DNA of 43,130 bases from Candidatus Rokuibacteriota bacterium (lineage in GTDB: Bacteria; Methylomirabilota; Methylomirabilia; Rokubacteriales; CSP1-6). A program made the position numbers and the translations under genes. A model generated the notes under the pieces. It had not been told where the DNA came from and made no database searches. It saw only the letters and a program-made list of their open reading frames with translations. Within the stretch, counting starts at the first letter, position 1, and each line of letters starts with the position of its first letter. Shown in pieces: positions 1-9,888 of this stretch. The stretch spans positions 1-43,130 of the forward strand of contig JACPCH010000022.1 in assembly GCA_016179875.1 (NCBI GenBank), written 5' to 3'.

Positions 1-691
1 CGAGGGGATCGAGGTGCGGTACGGCGAGACGTCCGTCCTCAGGGACGTCAGCGTCGAGGTCGAGCGCGGCGAGGCGGTGAGCGTCATCGGCCCCAACGGC
101 GCCGGCAAGACGACGCTCCTCAAGACGATCGCGGGCGTGCTGCGGCCGCGGCACGGCCGCGTGGTCTACGACGGCGTGCGCCTCGACGGTCGTCCCGCCC
201 ACCGGGTCGTGCGGCTCGGAATCGCCTACGTCCCCGCCGAGAAGGAGCTGTTCCCCCAGATGACGGTGCTGGAAAACCTCCAGCTCGGCGCCTACGCCAA
301 CCCGACCGCGACCGACGAGCACCTGGCCTTCGTCTTCGGTCTCTTTCCGCGGCTCCGGGAGCGCACGGCGCAGCTCGCCGGCACCATGAGCGGCGGCGAG
401 CAGCAGATGCTCGCCATCGGCCGGGCCATGATGGCAGGGCCGAAGGTGCTGATGCTGGACGAGCCGTCCACGGGGCTCGCGCCGAAGCTCGTCGCCGAGA
501 TGTACGAGCAGCTCTCCCGGCTCAAGGCGGCCGGGCTCACGATCCTGCTCGCCGAGCAGCAGGTGCCGCTGGCCCTGGCGTTCTCCGATCGGACGTACGT
601 GCTCGAGAACGGGGCCATCCGTCTCGCCGGCCCGTCCCGGGACCTCCTGGGAGACCCCGAAATCAAGCGGGCGTACCTGGGCGTGGTGTAG
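1..691 (+). CDS. livF: Branched-chain amino-acid ABC transporter ATP-binding protein (LivF-like), 5' end outside window
   Basis: Walker A GPNGAGKTT, signature SGGEQQM, Walker B VLMLDEPS; followed by LivH- and LivM-like permeases; reading frame open to the window start. Confidence 0.93.
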   Translation, partial: EGIEVRYGETSVLRDVSVEVERGEAVSVIGPNGAGKTTLLKTIAGVLRPRHGRVVYDGVRLDGRPAHRVVRLGIAYVPAEKELFPQMTVLENLQLGAYANPTATDEHLAFVFGLFPRLRERTAQLAGTMSGGEQQMLAIGRAMMAGPKVLMLDEPSTGLAPKLVAEMYEQLSRLKAAGLTILLAEQQVPLALAFSDRTYVLENGAIRLAGPSRDLLGDPEIKRAYLGVV

Positions 692-695
692 CGCC

Positions 696-1553
696 GTGCT
701 TCCCATCCTGATCGACGGCGTCGTCCAGGGGCTGCAGCTCTCCCTCCTCGCCGTCGGCATCACACTGATCTACGGGCTCGGGGGCGTGCTCAACCTCGCG
801 CACGGCCAGCTCGCCATCGTCGGCGGGGTGGCGGCGGCGCTCCTGATCGGGGGCGGCGTGAACGCGGTGGCGGCGTGCGTGCTGGGAGTCCTGGGCGCCG
901 GGCTCCTGGCCCTCGTCGTGGACCGGTCGCTGCTGGTCCCGGCCTACCGGGCGCACGGGGAGGAGCGGCTGCTCCTCGGCCTCGTGCTGACGCTCGGCCT
1001 CTCGCTGCTGATCGACGGCTACCTGAACTACCAGTTCCCCAACACCGCGCTCACGCTGCGCCTGCCGGTGCCCTCGGTCAACCTCGGCGGGTTCCGCGTC
1101 CGGAGCGCGAGCATCGGCACCTCGCTCATCGCGATCCTCGCCTTCCTGGTCCTCCTGGGCTTCCTGCGCCGGACGCTGGTGGGCAAGGCCGTGCGGTCCA
1201 TCATCCAGAACGAGGTCGGCGCAGAGCTGTGCGGGATCGACGCCACCCGCACCCGCACCCTGATCGTCGTGCTGAGCGGCATGCTCGCCGGGCTGGCCGG
1301 CGTCGCCCAGGGGCTGTTCTCCTCGCTCGGCACCGAGATGGGCGTCGAGTTCACGATCCTGGGGCTCATCGTCGCCGTGGTCGGCGGGGTCCGCAGCATC
1401 AACGGCACGCTGGTGGCGGGCGTCCTGCTGGGGATCGTCAACGCCTTCGCGAGCTACTACGTCGGGACCTACCTGGCGTTCATCATCCTCCTGCTGGCCG
1501 CCATGATCACGATCCTCGTGCGGCCGAGCGGCCTCCTGGCGTACTGGACGTGA
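696..1553 (+). CDS. livH: Branched-chain amino-acid ABC permease LivH
   Basis: GTG start; hydrophobic; LIYGLGGVLNLAHGQLAIVG motif typical of LivH. Confidence 0.92.
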   Translation: MLPILIDGVVQGLQLSLLAVGITLIYGLGGVLNLAHGQLAIVGGVAAALLIGGGVNAVAACVLGVLGAGLLALVVDRSLLVPAYRAHGEERLLLGLVLTLGLSLLIDGYLNYQFPNTALTLRLPVPSVNLGGFRVRSASIGTSLIAILAFLVLLGFLRRTLVGKAVRSIIQNEVGAELCGIDATRTRTLIVVLSGMLAGLAGVAQGLFSSLGTEMGVEFTILGLIVAVVGGVRSINGTLVAGVLLGIVNAFASYYVGTYLAFIILLLAAMITILVRPSGLLAYWT

Positions 1554-2521
1554 GCGCGCGACGCTCTCGGGCCCCGCTCGCGTCCCTCGGGGCGGTGGCC
1601 CTCGTCCTGGCGCTCCTGCCCCTGGCGACGGGCGGCAGCGCCCACTATCTCCGGCTCCTGACGCTGATGCTCGTCCACATGGCGTACGCCGTGGCGTTCA
1701 ACCTGATCTTCGGGCACACGAAGCAGCTGTTCCTGTGCCTGGGCGCGCTCGCGGGCGCGTCCGCCTACGTGTCGGTCGTGCTCGCGCGCGAACTGCACCT
1801 GTCGCCGTGGCTCACCATGCCCGCCGGCATCCTCGTCGCCGGGGCCCTCGGCGCGCTCTTCAGCTACGTGTCGGTGCGGCGGGGGCTCGGGACGATCTTC
1901 GTCGGCATCGTGACCCTCGCCTTCTCCCTGATCTTCCAGAACGTCATCCTCGGGCTCCGCGACCTCACCAACGGCGAGACCGGGATCGTCACCCGGGACC
2001 TCGGAGCCTCGGTGCTGCAGCGGGCGCCGTCGAGCTACTACGCCTTCCTCCTCCTGCTGGTGGCGTCGCTGGTCCTCTACGACGCGCTCATGCGCTCCCG
2101 CCTCGGCGTCGCCTTCCGGGCGCTGAGCGACGACGAGCTCACGGCCGAGCTCGCCGGCATCGACGTGGCCCGCTGCAAGGTGGCGGCGGCCGGCGTCGGA
2201 TCGGCGCTCGTCGGCGCGGTCGGCGCCCTCTACGCCTACTTCAGCGGGCTCATCAACCCGTCCGTGTACTCGCTGGTCGCCGTGGACATCGCGGTGCTGA
2301 TCACCCTGCTTCTCGGAGGCCTGGGCACGCGGCTGGGCCCGGTGCTCGGGGGCGCGGCCTTCGCGATCATCGAGGAGCTGGTCCGGCCCTTCGGCCAGCT
2401 CAACGTGCTCGTGTACGGCGCGCTCCTGATCGTGCTCTTCGTGGCGTTCCGGGACGGGCTGGTGGCCGTGCCCGGGCGGGCGGCGGCTGCCCTGCTCGCT
2501 CTCCGTCGCGCGGGTGGCTGA
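1550..2521 (+). CDS. livM: Branched-chain amino-acid ABC permease LivM
   Basis: GTG start overlapping the livH stop by 4 bp; LivM-type motifs (FNLIFGHTKQLFLCLGALAGASAYV). Confidence 0.9.
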   Translation: MSARRSRAPLASLGAVALVLALLPLATGGSAHYLRLLTLMLVHMAYAVAFNLIFGHTKQLFLCLGALAGASAYVSVVLARELHLSPWLTMPAGILVAGALGALFSYVSVRRGLGTIFVGIVTLAFSLIFQNVILGLRDLTNGETGIVTRDLGASVLQRAPSSYYAFLLLLVASLVLYDALMRSRLGVAFRALSDDELTAELAGIDVARCKVAAAGVGSALVGAVGALYAYFSGLINPSVYSLVAVDIAVLITLLLGGLGTRLGPVLGGAAFAIIEELVRPFGQLNVLVYGALLIVLFVAFRDGLVAVPGRAAAALLALRRAGG

Positions 2522-3695
2522 CGTGCTTGAAGTCCTCGGCGTCGCGGCGCGGCTCGGCCTGACCTCGTTCGGCGGCCCGATCGCCCACCTCGGGTACTTC
2601 CGCGACGAGTACGTCGTCCGCCGCAAATGGATCGACGAGCAGACCTACGGCGACCTCGTCGCGCTCTGTCAGTTCCTGCCGGGGCCGGCGAGCAGCCAGG
2701 TGGGGATCGCCATCGGCATCTTCCGCGCCGGGCTGCTGGGCGGCGTGGCGGCCTGGATCGGGTTCACGCTGCCGTCGGCCCTCGCCCTCGGCGCGTTCGC
2801 CTACGGCGTGCGCGGCGCGGGCCTGGGCGACGCGGCCTGGCTGCACGGCCTCAAGGTGGTCGCCGTCGCGGTGGTCGCGCAGGCCGTCTGGGGGATGGCC
2901 CGCGCCCTCTGTCCGGACCGCGCGCGGGCGAGCCTCGCCGTGGTCGCCGCGCTCGTCACGCTGGCGGCGCCGACGGCGGCCGGCCAGGTGCTCGTCATCG
3001 CGGCGGCGGGACTCGTCGGGTGGCGGTTCCTCCCGGCGGCCGGGATGGCCGGGGCGCCCCGCGTGCGGGTGCCCGTCAGCCGCGCGCTCGCGCTCGGCGC
3101 GCTGGCGGTCTTCTTCGCCCTGCTCCTGGGCACGCCTATTCTCCGATATGTCGCGCCCGGCCAGCCGCTCGCGGTCTTCGACAGCTTCTTCCGCGCGGGC
3201 TCGCTGGTGTTCGGCGGCGGGCACGTCGTGCTGCCGCTGCTCCAGGCCGAGGTCGTGCCGCCGGGGTGGGTCAGCGGCGAGCAGTTCCTCGCCGGGTACG
3301 GCGCGGCCCAGGCCGTGCCGGGCCCGCTGCTCACCTTCGCCGCCTACCTGGGCGCCGTGATGGGGCCGCGGCCGAACGGGTGGGCGGGCGGCGCGCTCGC
3401 CCTCGGCGCGATCTTCCTGCCCTCGTTCCTGCTGGTCGTCGGCGCCCTGCCGTTCTGGGACGTGCTGCGGGCCCGCGCGGGCTTCCAGGCGGCGCTGCGC
3501 GGCGTCAACGCCGCCGTCGTCGGGTTGCTGCTGGCGGCGCTCTACCATCCGGTGTGGACCGGCGCGATCCGCGCGCCGGCCGACTTCGGGCTCGCCCTCG
3601 GCGCGTTCGCCCTGCTCATGTTCTGGAAGGCGCCGCCCTGGCTGGTCGTCATCGCGACGGCCGCCGGCGCCTCCGTCCTCGCCGCGCTCCGCTGA
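2514..3695 (+). CDS. chrA: Chromate transporter, ChrA family
   Basis: Duplicated CHR domain motifs: LTSFGGPIAHLGYFRDEYV...CQFLPGPASSQVGI and FGGGHVVLPLL...GYGAAQAVPGPL. Confidence 0.93.
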   Translation: MADVLEVLGVAARLGLTSFGGPIAHLGYFRDEYVVRRKWIDEQTYGDLVALCQFLPGPASSQVGIAIGIFRAGLLGGVAAWIGFTLPSALALGAFAYGVRGAGLGDAAWLHGLKVVAVAVVAQAVWGMARALCPDRARASLAVVAALVTLAAPTAAGQVLVIAAAGLVGWRFLPAAGMAGAPRVRVPVSRALALGALAVFFALLLGTPILRYVAPGQPLAVFDSFFRAGSLVFGGGHVVLPLLQAEVVPPGWVSGEQFLAGYGAAQAVPGPLLTFAAYLGAVMGPRPNGWAGGALALGAIFLPSFLLVVGALPFWDVLRARAGFQAALRGVNAAVVGLLLAALYHPVWTGAIRAPADFGLALGAFALLMFWKAPPWLVVIATAAGASVLAALR

Positions 3696-4099
3696 CGCAG
3701 CCGCCCCAGCGCGGGCGTCCCAGCGCGCATCAGCCACGAACGGCGATGGCGCGACCGCGCGGGGCCGCGCCCTGCGCCAGGACCCGCCCGTCTCGCGTGT
3801 GGTCGTTCATGAATAATCTAGCCCATGTTTCCCTTATTGAGCGGGGGCACGACGTGTAAGTACGCGAACTGACGAGAGTCGAGGGGCGCTGGCGCCAAAA
3901 GCGTAGTGACAGACGCATCGTAAGTATTCCTTGATCTCCGAGCACGGAGCGTCGTGTTCCGGTGCGTCGACGGCCGCCTTGCGCAGACGCTCGCGGCGCT
4001 CTGACCGAGGCGCGCAACACGGCCTCTCCCACGGGGCCGGCCGCGCAACCGCGTGCGCTCCTCGTTGGCGATACGCGCGGGGTCGCCGGCCCGAACGTC

Positions 4100-4280
4100 G
4101 ACCTTGATCTTCACGCCGCGCTCGCCGATCTCGCTCGCTCCGCCGCAGCTTGGGTCGGTTCGCCGTTCGCTTGTACAGGGCGAGTTGCTGGCGCAAGGTG
4201 GGGTTCTACAGGGCGAGCCGGCGGTGGCCGCCGCGGAGGAACGGCAGGAGTCGAAGCATGTGGAGCAGGAGTGTGATCAT
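4100..4280 (-). pseudogene. N-terminal remnant of an integrase-core IS transposase with an in-frame stop
   Basis: Reverse-strand translation MITLLLHMLRLLPFLRGGHRRLAL*NPTLRQQLALYKRTANRPKLRRSER resembles the N-terminus of rve-type transposases (LRQQLAxxKRxxxRPKL); stop codon TAG at 4206-4208; no catalytic domain follows. Confidence 0.6.
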
Positions 4281-4581
4281 CGAGCCGGGATTCTCTCGGG
4301 ATCAGAGCCGACAGATCAACCACGTGGCTGCCGGACGGAGTTTTGGCGAGGGACGGGAGGTCCTGCCCATGTACTTGGCGACGCTCTGTCACAACCGCAC
4401 GAAGCGCGGCCGGCGAGTCGAACGTGGTTTTTGCGAAGGCAACCTCTTGAGGCCGTTCAAGTCTCACTCTGCCACCGCAAAGAATCGAAGAAGACCGAAT
4501 TTCGTTCCTATTCTTGATTCCAGAACTCCTGACATAGCCGACTGAAGTCCGCGCCATTCCGGGCCCTGCTGGGTTGGGGGT

Positions 4582-4606
4582 GCGGACCCAAACCGGTCCG
4601 CTTTTT
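4582..4606 (+). terminator. Intrinsic-terminator-like hairpin
   Basis: GCGGACC-caaacc-GGTCCGC followed by TTTTT. Confidence 0.6.
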
Positions 4607-4786
4607 CGACGCCGAGCCCTATGTCAGGAGACGGGCATGGCCTCGCGCGCGATTTGGGTTTATCCTCGATGCGCCCCTCGGGTGCCGCGGCCGGCGCCGC
4701 GCGGGTGGGCAGGTCGCTACCTCATCGACCCACTGAGCAGCCCCACCACGCGCCGGCTGCCGCGTGGTGAACGGGCGGGAGGAGAC

Positions 4787-5167
4787 ATGCAAAAGCAAGT
4801 CGTTCACACGCCGAAGGTGCCGCCGGCACGCGTGCCGCTGTCCCAGGCCATCAAGGTCGGAGAGTGGGTGTTCGCGTCGGGTCAGCTCGGCCTCGACGTC
4901 AAGACGGGCAAGCTGGCCGAGGGCGGGATCGCCGCCGAGACGCGCCAGGTCTGCGAGAACCTCAAGGCGGTGCTGGAGGCGGGCGGCTCATCGCTCGAGA
5001 AGGTGGTGAAGGTCACCATCTACCTCGCGGACATGAAGGACCTGATGGACATGAACAACGTCTTCGGCCAGTACTTCCCCAAGGACCCGCCTGCGCGGAC
5101 GACCTTCCAGTGCGTCGCGCTCGTGGGCGGGGCGCGGGTGGAGATCGAGGCGATCGCGCACGTCTAA
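4787..5167 (+). CDS. RidA family protein
   Basis: MQKQVVHTPKVPPARVPLSQAIKVGEWVFASGQLGLD...RTTFQCVAL; SD GGGAGGAG upstream. Confidence 0.92.
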   Translation: MQKQVVHTPKVPPARVPLSQAIKVGEWVFASGQLGLDVKTGKLAEGGIAAETRQVCENLKAVLEAGGSSLEKVVKVTIYLADMKDLMDMNNVFGQYFPKDPPARTTFQCVALVGGARVEIEAIAHV

Positions 5168-5214
5168 GACCCGTCTAAGACCGGGACCCGCAACACCGAC
5201 CCGAGGAGCGGACA

Positions 5215-6354
5215 ATGGCACAGACCGACCCGCGGCTCGTGGCGAACGTGCCGCGGCTGAACGAGCACATGGACCAGCACCGGCTCGCCGCCGTCGTGGC
5301 GCGCTCGGGCCAGAACTTCAACTACCTGGCGGGCTTCGGCTACCCGGGCACGCTCGCCCGCCTCATGGACCTCACCGACTCCCCGCGCGGCGTGATGCTC
5401 CTGTGGCCGCGCCGGGGCGAGCCGGTCGTGATCGGCAACACCGCCACCGCGATGGTGACCGCGCGCGACTGCTGGATCAAGCGGCACGAGACGTACGAGT
5501 CCTACGTCGAGTCGCCCTACGCGCGCCTCTGCAAGGTCATGAAGGAATACGGGCTCGACCACGAACGGATCGGCATCGAGAAGGACTACGTGAGCGCGCT
5601 GCACTGGGAGGAGATCCAGCGGACACTCCCGGGCGTCCAGCTCGTGGACTGTTCCGCCATGATGGACCGGGTGCGGTGGGTGAAGACGGAAGCCGAGATC
5701 GCCCTGCTGAAGCGGGGCGCCGACCTCCTCGATGACGCCTACCTGGAGGTCTTCCCCACCATCCGCCCCGGCCAGCGGGAGCGCGAGGTGCACAGCCGCA
5801 TCGTGCACGCGTGTCTCCAGCGCGGCTCCGCCTTCACCCACGGGATGCTGAACTCGAGCCGCAACGACGGCCCGTTCATTGGCGAACGCGAGAACGTCCT
5901 CTATGCGGGCGACATCGTCCGCAACGACTACGTCGCCTACCTCTGGGAGGGCTACCCCGGCCACCAGTCGCGCGTGGTCGTCATTGGCAAGCCGAGCGCC
6001 GAGCAGCGGAAGACTTACACGACCCTCCGCGACATCTACCGGCGGACGATCGACCGGTGTCGGCCCGGCGTGCTGGCCAACGCCCTCTTCCGCTTCGTGG
6101 TCGACGAGTTCGCCAAGCAGGGGTGGGAATACAAGATCGTCCCCCTGATGGGGCACTCCGTCGGCGCCTGGTGGCACCAGCAGGAGCCGATCCTCACGAA
6201 GGGCCGCGACGTGGCGCTCGAGGAAGGGATGGTGCTGGCGATCGAGCCCGTCCGGGGCTACTGGCACCTGCAAGACATGATCGTCGTCCGGAAAGATGGC
6301 CCGCAGCTCATCTCCGACAAGTTCTCGACGGACGAGATGTTCGTCGCCGGGTAA
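5215..6354 (+). CDS. M24 family metallopeptidase (Xaa-Pro aminopeptidase/creatinase-like)
   Basis: Creatinase N-terminal domain plus M24 fold motifs (GYPGHQSRVV, MGHSVG, LEEGMVLAIEP). Confidence 0.88.
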   Translation: MAQTDPRLVANVPRLNEHMDQHRLAAVVARSGQNFNYLAGFGYPGTLARLMDLTDSPRGVMLLWPRRGEPVVIGNTATAMVTARDCWIKRHETYESYVESPYARLCKVMKEYGLDHERIGIEKDYVSALHWEEIQRTLPGVQLVDCSAMMDRVRWVKTEAEIALLKRGADLLDDAYLEVFPTIRPGQREREVHSRIVHACLQRGSAFTHGMLNSSRNDGPFIGERENVLYAGDIVRNDYVAYLWEGYPGHQSRVVVIGKPSAEQRKTYTTLRDIYRRTIDRCRPGVLANALFRFVVDEFAKQGWEYKIVPLMGHSVGAWWHQQEPILTKGRDVALEEGMVLAIEPVRGYWHLQDMIVVRKDGPQLISDKFSTDEMFVAG

Positions 6355-6367
6355 GGAGAAGCGCCTC

Positions 6368-7960
6368 ATGTCGACCAGAACCATTCCGTCCCTGCTCCTC
6401 GCGGCGCTGGTGCTGCTGGCCACGCCGCTCCTGGCTTCCGCCCAGCAGCCGGTGCAGGGCGGCGAGCTCGTCTTCGCCGCCGCCGCCCGCATCGACTCGC
6501 TCGACCCGCACACCACCAGCTTCCTGGCCACGCGCCAGATCATGAACAACATCTACGACCCGCTCGTCCGCCAGAAGCCCGGCGACCCGAAGATCTATCC
6601 GGGGCTCGCCACCGCCTGGAAGCTGTCGGACGACAGGCGCTCCTATGTCTTCACGCTGCGCAAGGACGTGAAGTTCCACGACGGCACGCCGTTCAACGCG
6701 GCCGCGGTGTGCTTCACCTTCGACCGCATCGTGAACCCGGGGACGCAGGCCCGCGTCGCCCGCGGCACCATCGGGCCGTACAAGTCGTGCGACGTGGTCG
6801 ACGAGTACACCGCCAAGGTGAACTTCAGCGAGCCGTACGCGCCGTTCCTCTCCCTCGCCGCACTGGAGGTGCTGGCACCGATCTCGCCCACCGCGGCCAG
6901 GAAGTACGGCGCCGACTTCAGCCGCAACCCGGTCGGTACCGGGCCGTTCATGTTCAAGGAGTGGATCCCGCAGCAGCACGCGAAGTTCGTGCGGAACCCC
7001 GACTACAAGTGGGGGTCGCCGGTCTACAAGCACCAGGGGCCGGCCTACCTCGACGGCTTCGTGTGGAAGGAGGTGCCCGAGCACGTGACCCGCATGGGCT
7101 CGCTCCGGGGGGGCGAGGCGCATATCGCGGAGGCGCCGCCGGCCACCGACTACGAGGCGCTGAGGCGCGACCGCCGCTTCTTCGTGACGGGCTCGACGGT
7201 GCAGGGTGCGCCGCTGCTGATGCACCTCAACTACAAGAAGTTCCCCACCAGCGAGCTGGCGGTGCGCCGGGCGATGCAGCACGCGGTGGACCAGGACGTG
7301 ATCTCCCGGGCGCTCTACAAGGGCATGTACGAGCCGACGCGCGATCTCCTCGACCCGACGACGTTCGGCTACGACCCGAGCATCAAGACCATGTACGCCC
7401 ACGACCCCGGGAAGGCCCGCGAGCTCCTCGAGGCGGCCGGCTGGAAGGCGGGCGCGGACGGGATCCGCGTGAAGGACGGCAAGCGGCTCGAGCTCGTCTT
7501 CATGATGAACTTCCCCTTCGACGCCTACACGGTCGGCCCGCTGCTGCAGGCGCAGGTGCGCGAGGTGGGGATCGACCTCCAGCTCCGGAAGGAGGCGATG
7601 CCGAACTACCTGCCGTCGATCCACAAGGGCCTGCACCACGCGGCAGACTCGGCCTGGGCGTACCCCGACCCACAATGCCTGCGCCAGCTCTACTACGCGC
7701 CCTTCGGCGCGACGGCGTTCAACTACGCGCACTACGACAATCCCGAGGTGGACAAGCTGCTCGACGAGGGCGCGCAGGAGTTCGACGCGGCCAGGCGCGC
7801 CGAGATCTACAAGAAGGTGCAGAAGATCGTGATGACCGACGCGGTGTCGGTGCCGATCCGCCGGCTGCGGGGCGTCTTCGTCGGCAGCAGCAAGGTGAAG
7901 GACCTCGCCTTCTCGGCGGTGGGCTTCCCGCTCTTCCACGACACCTACATCCAGAAGTAG
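6368..7960 (+). CDS. Peptide/oligopeptide ABC transporter substrate-binding protein (family 5)
   Basis: Signal peptide and SBP_bac_5 motifs (WKLSDDRRSYVFTLRKDVKFHDGTPFNA). Confidence 0.92.
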   Translation: MSTRTIPSLLLAALVLLATPLLASAQQPVQGGELVFAAAARIDSLDPHTTSFLATRQIMNNIYDPLVRQKPGDPKIYPGLATAWKLSDDRRSYVFTLRKDVKFHDGTPFNAAAVCFTFDRIVNPGTQARVARGTIGPYKSCDVVDEYTAKVNFSEPYAPFLSLAALEVLAPISPTAARKYGADFSRNPVGTGPFMFKEWIPQQHAKFVRNPDYKWGSPVYKHQGPAYLDGFVWKEVPEHVTRMGSLRGGEAHIAEAPPATDYEALRRDRRFFVTGSTVQGAPLLMHLNYKKFPTSELAVRRAMQHAVDQDVISRALYKGMYEPTRDLLDPTTFGYDPSIKTMYAHDPGKARELLEAAGWKAGADGIRVKDGKRLELVFMMNFPFDAYTVGPLLQAQVREVGIDLQLRKEAMPNYLPSIHKGLHHAADSAWAYPDPQCLRQLYYAPFGATAFNYAHYDNPEVDKLLDEGAQEFDAARRAEIYKKVQKIVMTDAVSVPIRRLRGVFVGSSKVKDLAFSAVGFPLFHDTYIQK

Positions 7961-7987
7961 GAGTCCGCGGGCCGTCGGGCCTGGCCC

Positions 7988-8911
7988 ATGCTGAAGTTCG
8001 TCGTGCTACGGCTGGGCTCGATGGTCCCGCTCCTGTTCGGCGTGTCGGTCGCGGTGTTCTTCATGGTGCACCTGCTCCCGGGCGACCCCGTGCTCATCAT
8101 CCTGTCCGGGTCGGACGTGACGCCGAAACAGATCGAGCAGCTCCGTCACGAGCTCGGCCTCGACCTGCCCATCCACCAGCAGTACGTCCACTGGGTCACA
8201 AAAGCCCTCCACGGCGACCTGGGTCGGTCCATCCACACCCGCCGCCCGGTGCTCCAGGCAATCGTCGAGCAGGTCGGGGCGACGCTCCAGCTCGCGTTCG
8301 CCGCGCTGGGGGTGGCGGTCGTCGCCGGCGTCCTGATCGGCACCCTCGCCGCCCTCCGCCACAACACCTGGATCGATGCGGCGTCCATGGCCTTCGCCGC
8401 CTTCGGAATCTCGATCCCGCACTTCTGGCTGGGGTTGCTGCTGCTGTTCGTCTTCTCCTTCACGCTCGGCTGGGTGCCGGCGACGGGGACGGAGGGGCTG
8501 AAGCGCCTCGTCCTGCCCGCCGTCACGCTCGGCCTCATGTACGCGGCTGTCATCGCGCGCCTCGTCCGCTCGGGGCTGCTGGAGGTCATCCGCCAGGACT
8601 ACATCCGGACGGCGCGCGCGAAAGGGCTGGCGGAGCCGCGGGTGATCTTCGGCCACGCGCTCAAGAACTGCCTCATCCCCGTCGTCACGATCGTCGGCCT
8701 CCAGTTCGGCCACGCCATGGCGAACACCGTGATCATCGAGACGGTGTTTTCCCGGCAAGGGATCGGGCGGCTGGCCATCACCGCCATCCTCGAGAAGGAC
8801 TTCCCCGTCACGCAGGGCGTGATCCTCTTCATGTCGGTGATGTACCTCGCCGCCAACATGCTGGCCGACGTCGCCTACGCCTACCTGGACCCGCGGAGTC
8901 GCGAGCCATGA
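7988..8911 (+). CDS. Peptide ABC transporter permease (DppB-like)
   Basis: DppB-like N-terminus and EAA loop (YIRTARAKGLAEPRVIFGHALKN). Confidence 0.92.
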   Translation: MLKFVVLRLGSMVPLLFGVSVAVFFMVHLLPGDPVLIILSGSDVTPKQIEQLRHELGLDLPIHQQYVHWVTKALHGDLGRSIHTRRPVLQAIVEQVGATLQLAFAALGVAVVAGVLIGTLAALRHNTWIDAASMAFAAFGISIPHFWLGLLLLFVFSFTLGWVPATGTEGLKRLVLPAVTLGLMYAAVIARLVRSGLLEVIRQDYIRTARAKGLAEPRVIFGHALKNCLIPVVTIVGLQFGHAMANTVIIETVFSRQGIGRLAITAILEKDFPVTQGVILFMSVMYLAANMLADVAYAYLDPRSREP

Positions 8912-9756
8912 CGACGGGCGTAGGCGCCGGTGGACGATGGCGCAGCGTGCGCCGCAGTAAGACGATGGTGGTGGGTCTGGTGCTCGTCGCGGGGCTGGTC
9001 GTGATCGCGCTGGGCGCCGGCGTGCTGGCGCCGTACAGCCCGATCAAGGTCGATCCCCTGGCGGCGCTTCAGGCGCCGAGCACGACGCACATCATGGGCA
9101 CGGATCAGTACGGCCGCGACATCCTCAGCCGGGTCCTCCTCGGCTCGCGGCTTACCCTGATGGTGGGCCCGGCGGCAATCGCCATCTCGCTCTTCTTCGG
9201 GCTGCTGGCGGGAGTGGCCGCGGGCTACGTCGGGGGCCGGGTGGACACCGTGCTCATGCGCCTGGTCGACGTCATGCTCGCCTTCCCCGGTGTCCTGCTC
9301 GCGCTGGGGGCGATCGCGGTACTCGGCGTGGGGCTCATGAACGTCACCATCGCGATCGGTATCGCCTACGTCCCGAACTTCACGCGGCTGATCCGCGCCA
9401 CGGTGCTCTCGACGAAGCAGAACCTGTACGTCGAGGCCTCCCGCGCCATGGGCGCGCCCGCTCTCTACGTGGTCGCGCGGCACGTCCTGCCCAACATCAT
9501 GGCGCCGGTGCTCGTGCTCACGTCGTCCGCCATCGCGTGGGCCATCCTCACCGGCGCGGCGCTGAACTTCCTCGGGCTGGGGACGCAGCCGCCGACGCCG
9601 GAGTGGGGGGTCGATCTCAGCGAGGGCCGGAGCTACCTCGGCGCCGCCTGGTGGATGACCACCTTCCCGGGCGTGGGTATCATGCTGGCGGTCCTGGGCA
9701 CCAACCTCCTCGGCGACGGGCTGCGCGACGTGCTCGATCCCCGCCTGAAGGAGTGA
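8908..9756 (+). CDS. Peptide ABC transporter permease (DppC-like)
   Basis: ATGA overlap with the upstream permease; GTDQYGRDILSRVLLGSR and EAA-loop motifs. Confidence 0.92.
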   Translation: MTTGVGAGGRWRSVRRSKTMVVGLVLVAGLVVIALGAGVLAPYSPIKVDPLAALQAPSTTHIMGTDQYGRDILSRVLLGSRLTLMVGPAAIAISLFFGLLAGVAAGYVGGRVDTVLMRLVDVMLAFPGVLLALGAIAVLGVGLMNVTIAIGIAYVPNFTRLIRATVLSTKQNLYVEASRAMGAPALYVVARHVLPNIMAPVLVLTSSAIAWAILTGAALNFLGLGTQPPTPEWGVDLSEGRSYLGAAWWMTTFPGVGIMLAVLGTNLLGDGLRDVLDPRLKE

Positions 9757-9888
9757 TCGCGCCTGTGACCGCCCCCGCGACCGGGCGGAGGCCATCGCCG
9801 CCCTCCCGGCCGGGGGCCCCCTGCTCGCCATCGACGACGGCCTCCTCATCCCCGTCGCCGATGGCCTCCGCGGAGAGGCGGACGACAC

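Noticed and set aside
875-1549. N-terminal extension of LivM
   Set aside because: Low-complexity out-of-frame translation of livH; LivM starts at GTG 1550.
4053-4557. Overlapping hypothetical ORFs on both strands in 3.9-4.6 kb
   Set aside because: No consistent coding signal; the only recognisable similarity is the stop-interrupted transposase remnant on the minus strand.
6709-8907. Upstream part of the 1015-aa plus-strand ORF ending at 9756
   Set aside because: Arg/Gly/Ala/Pro-rich out-of-frame reading of the SBP and permease genes; only 8908-9756 is a real permease.
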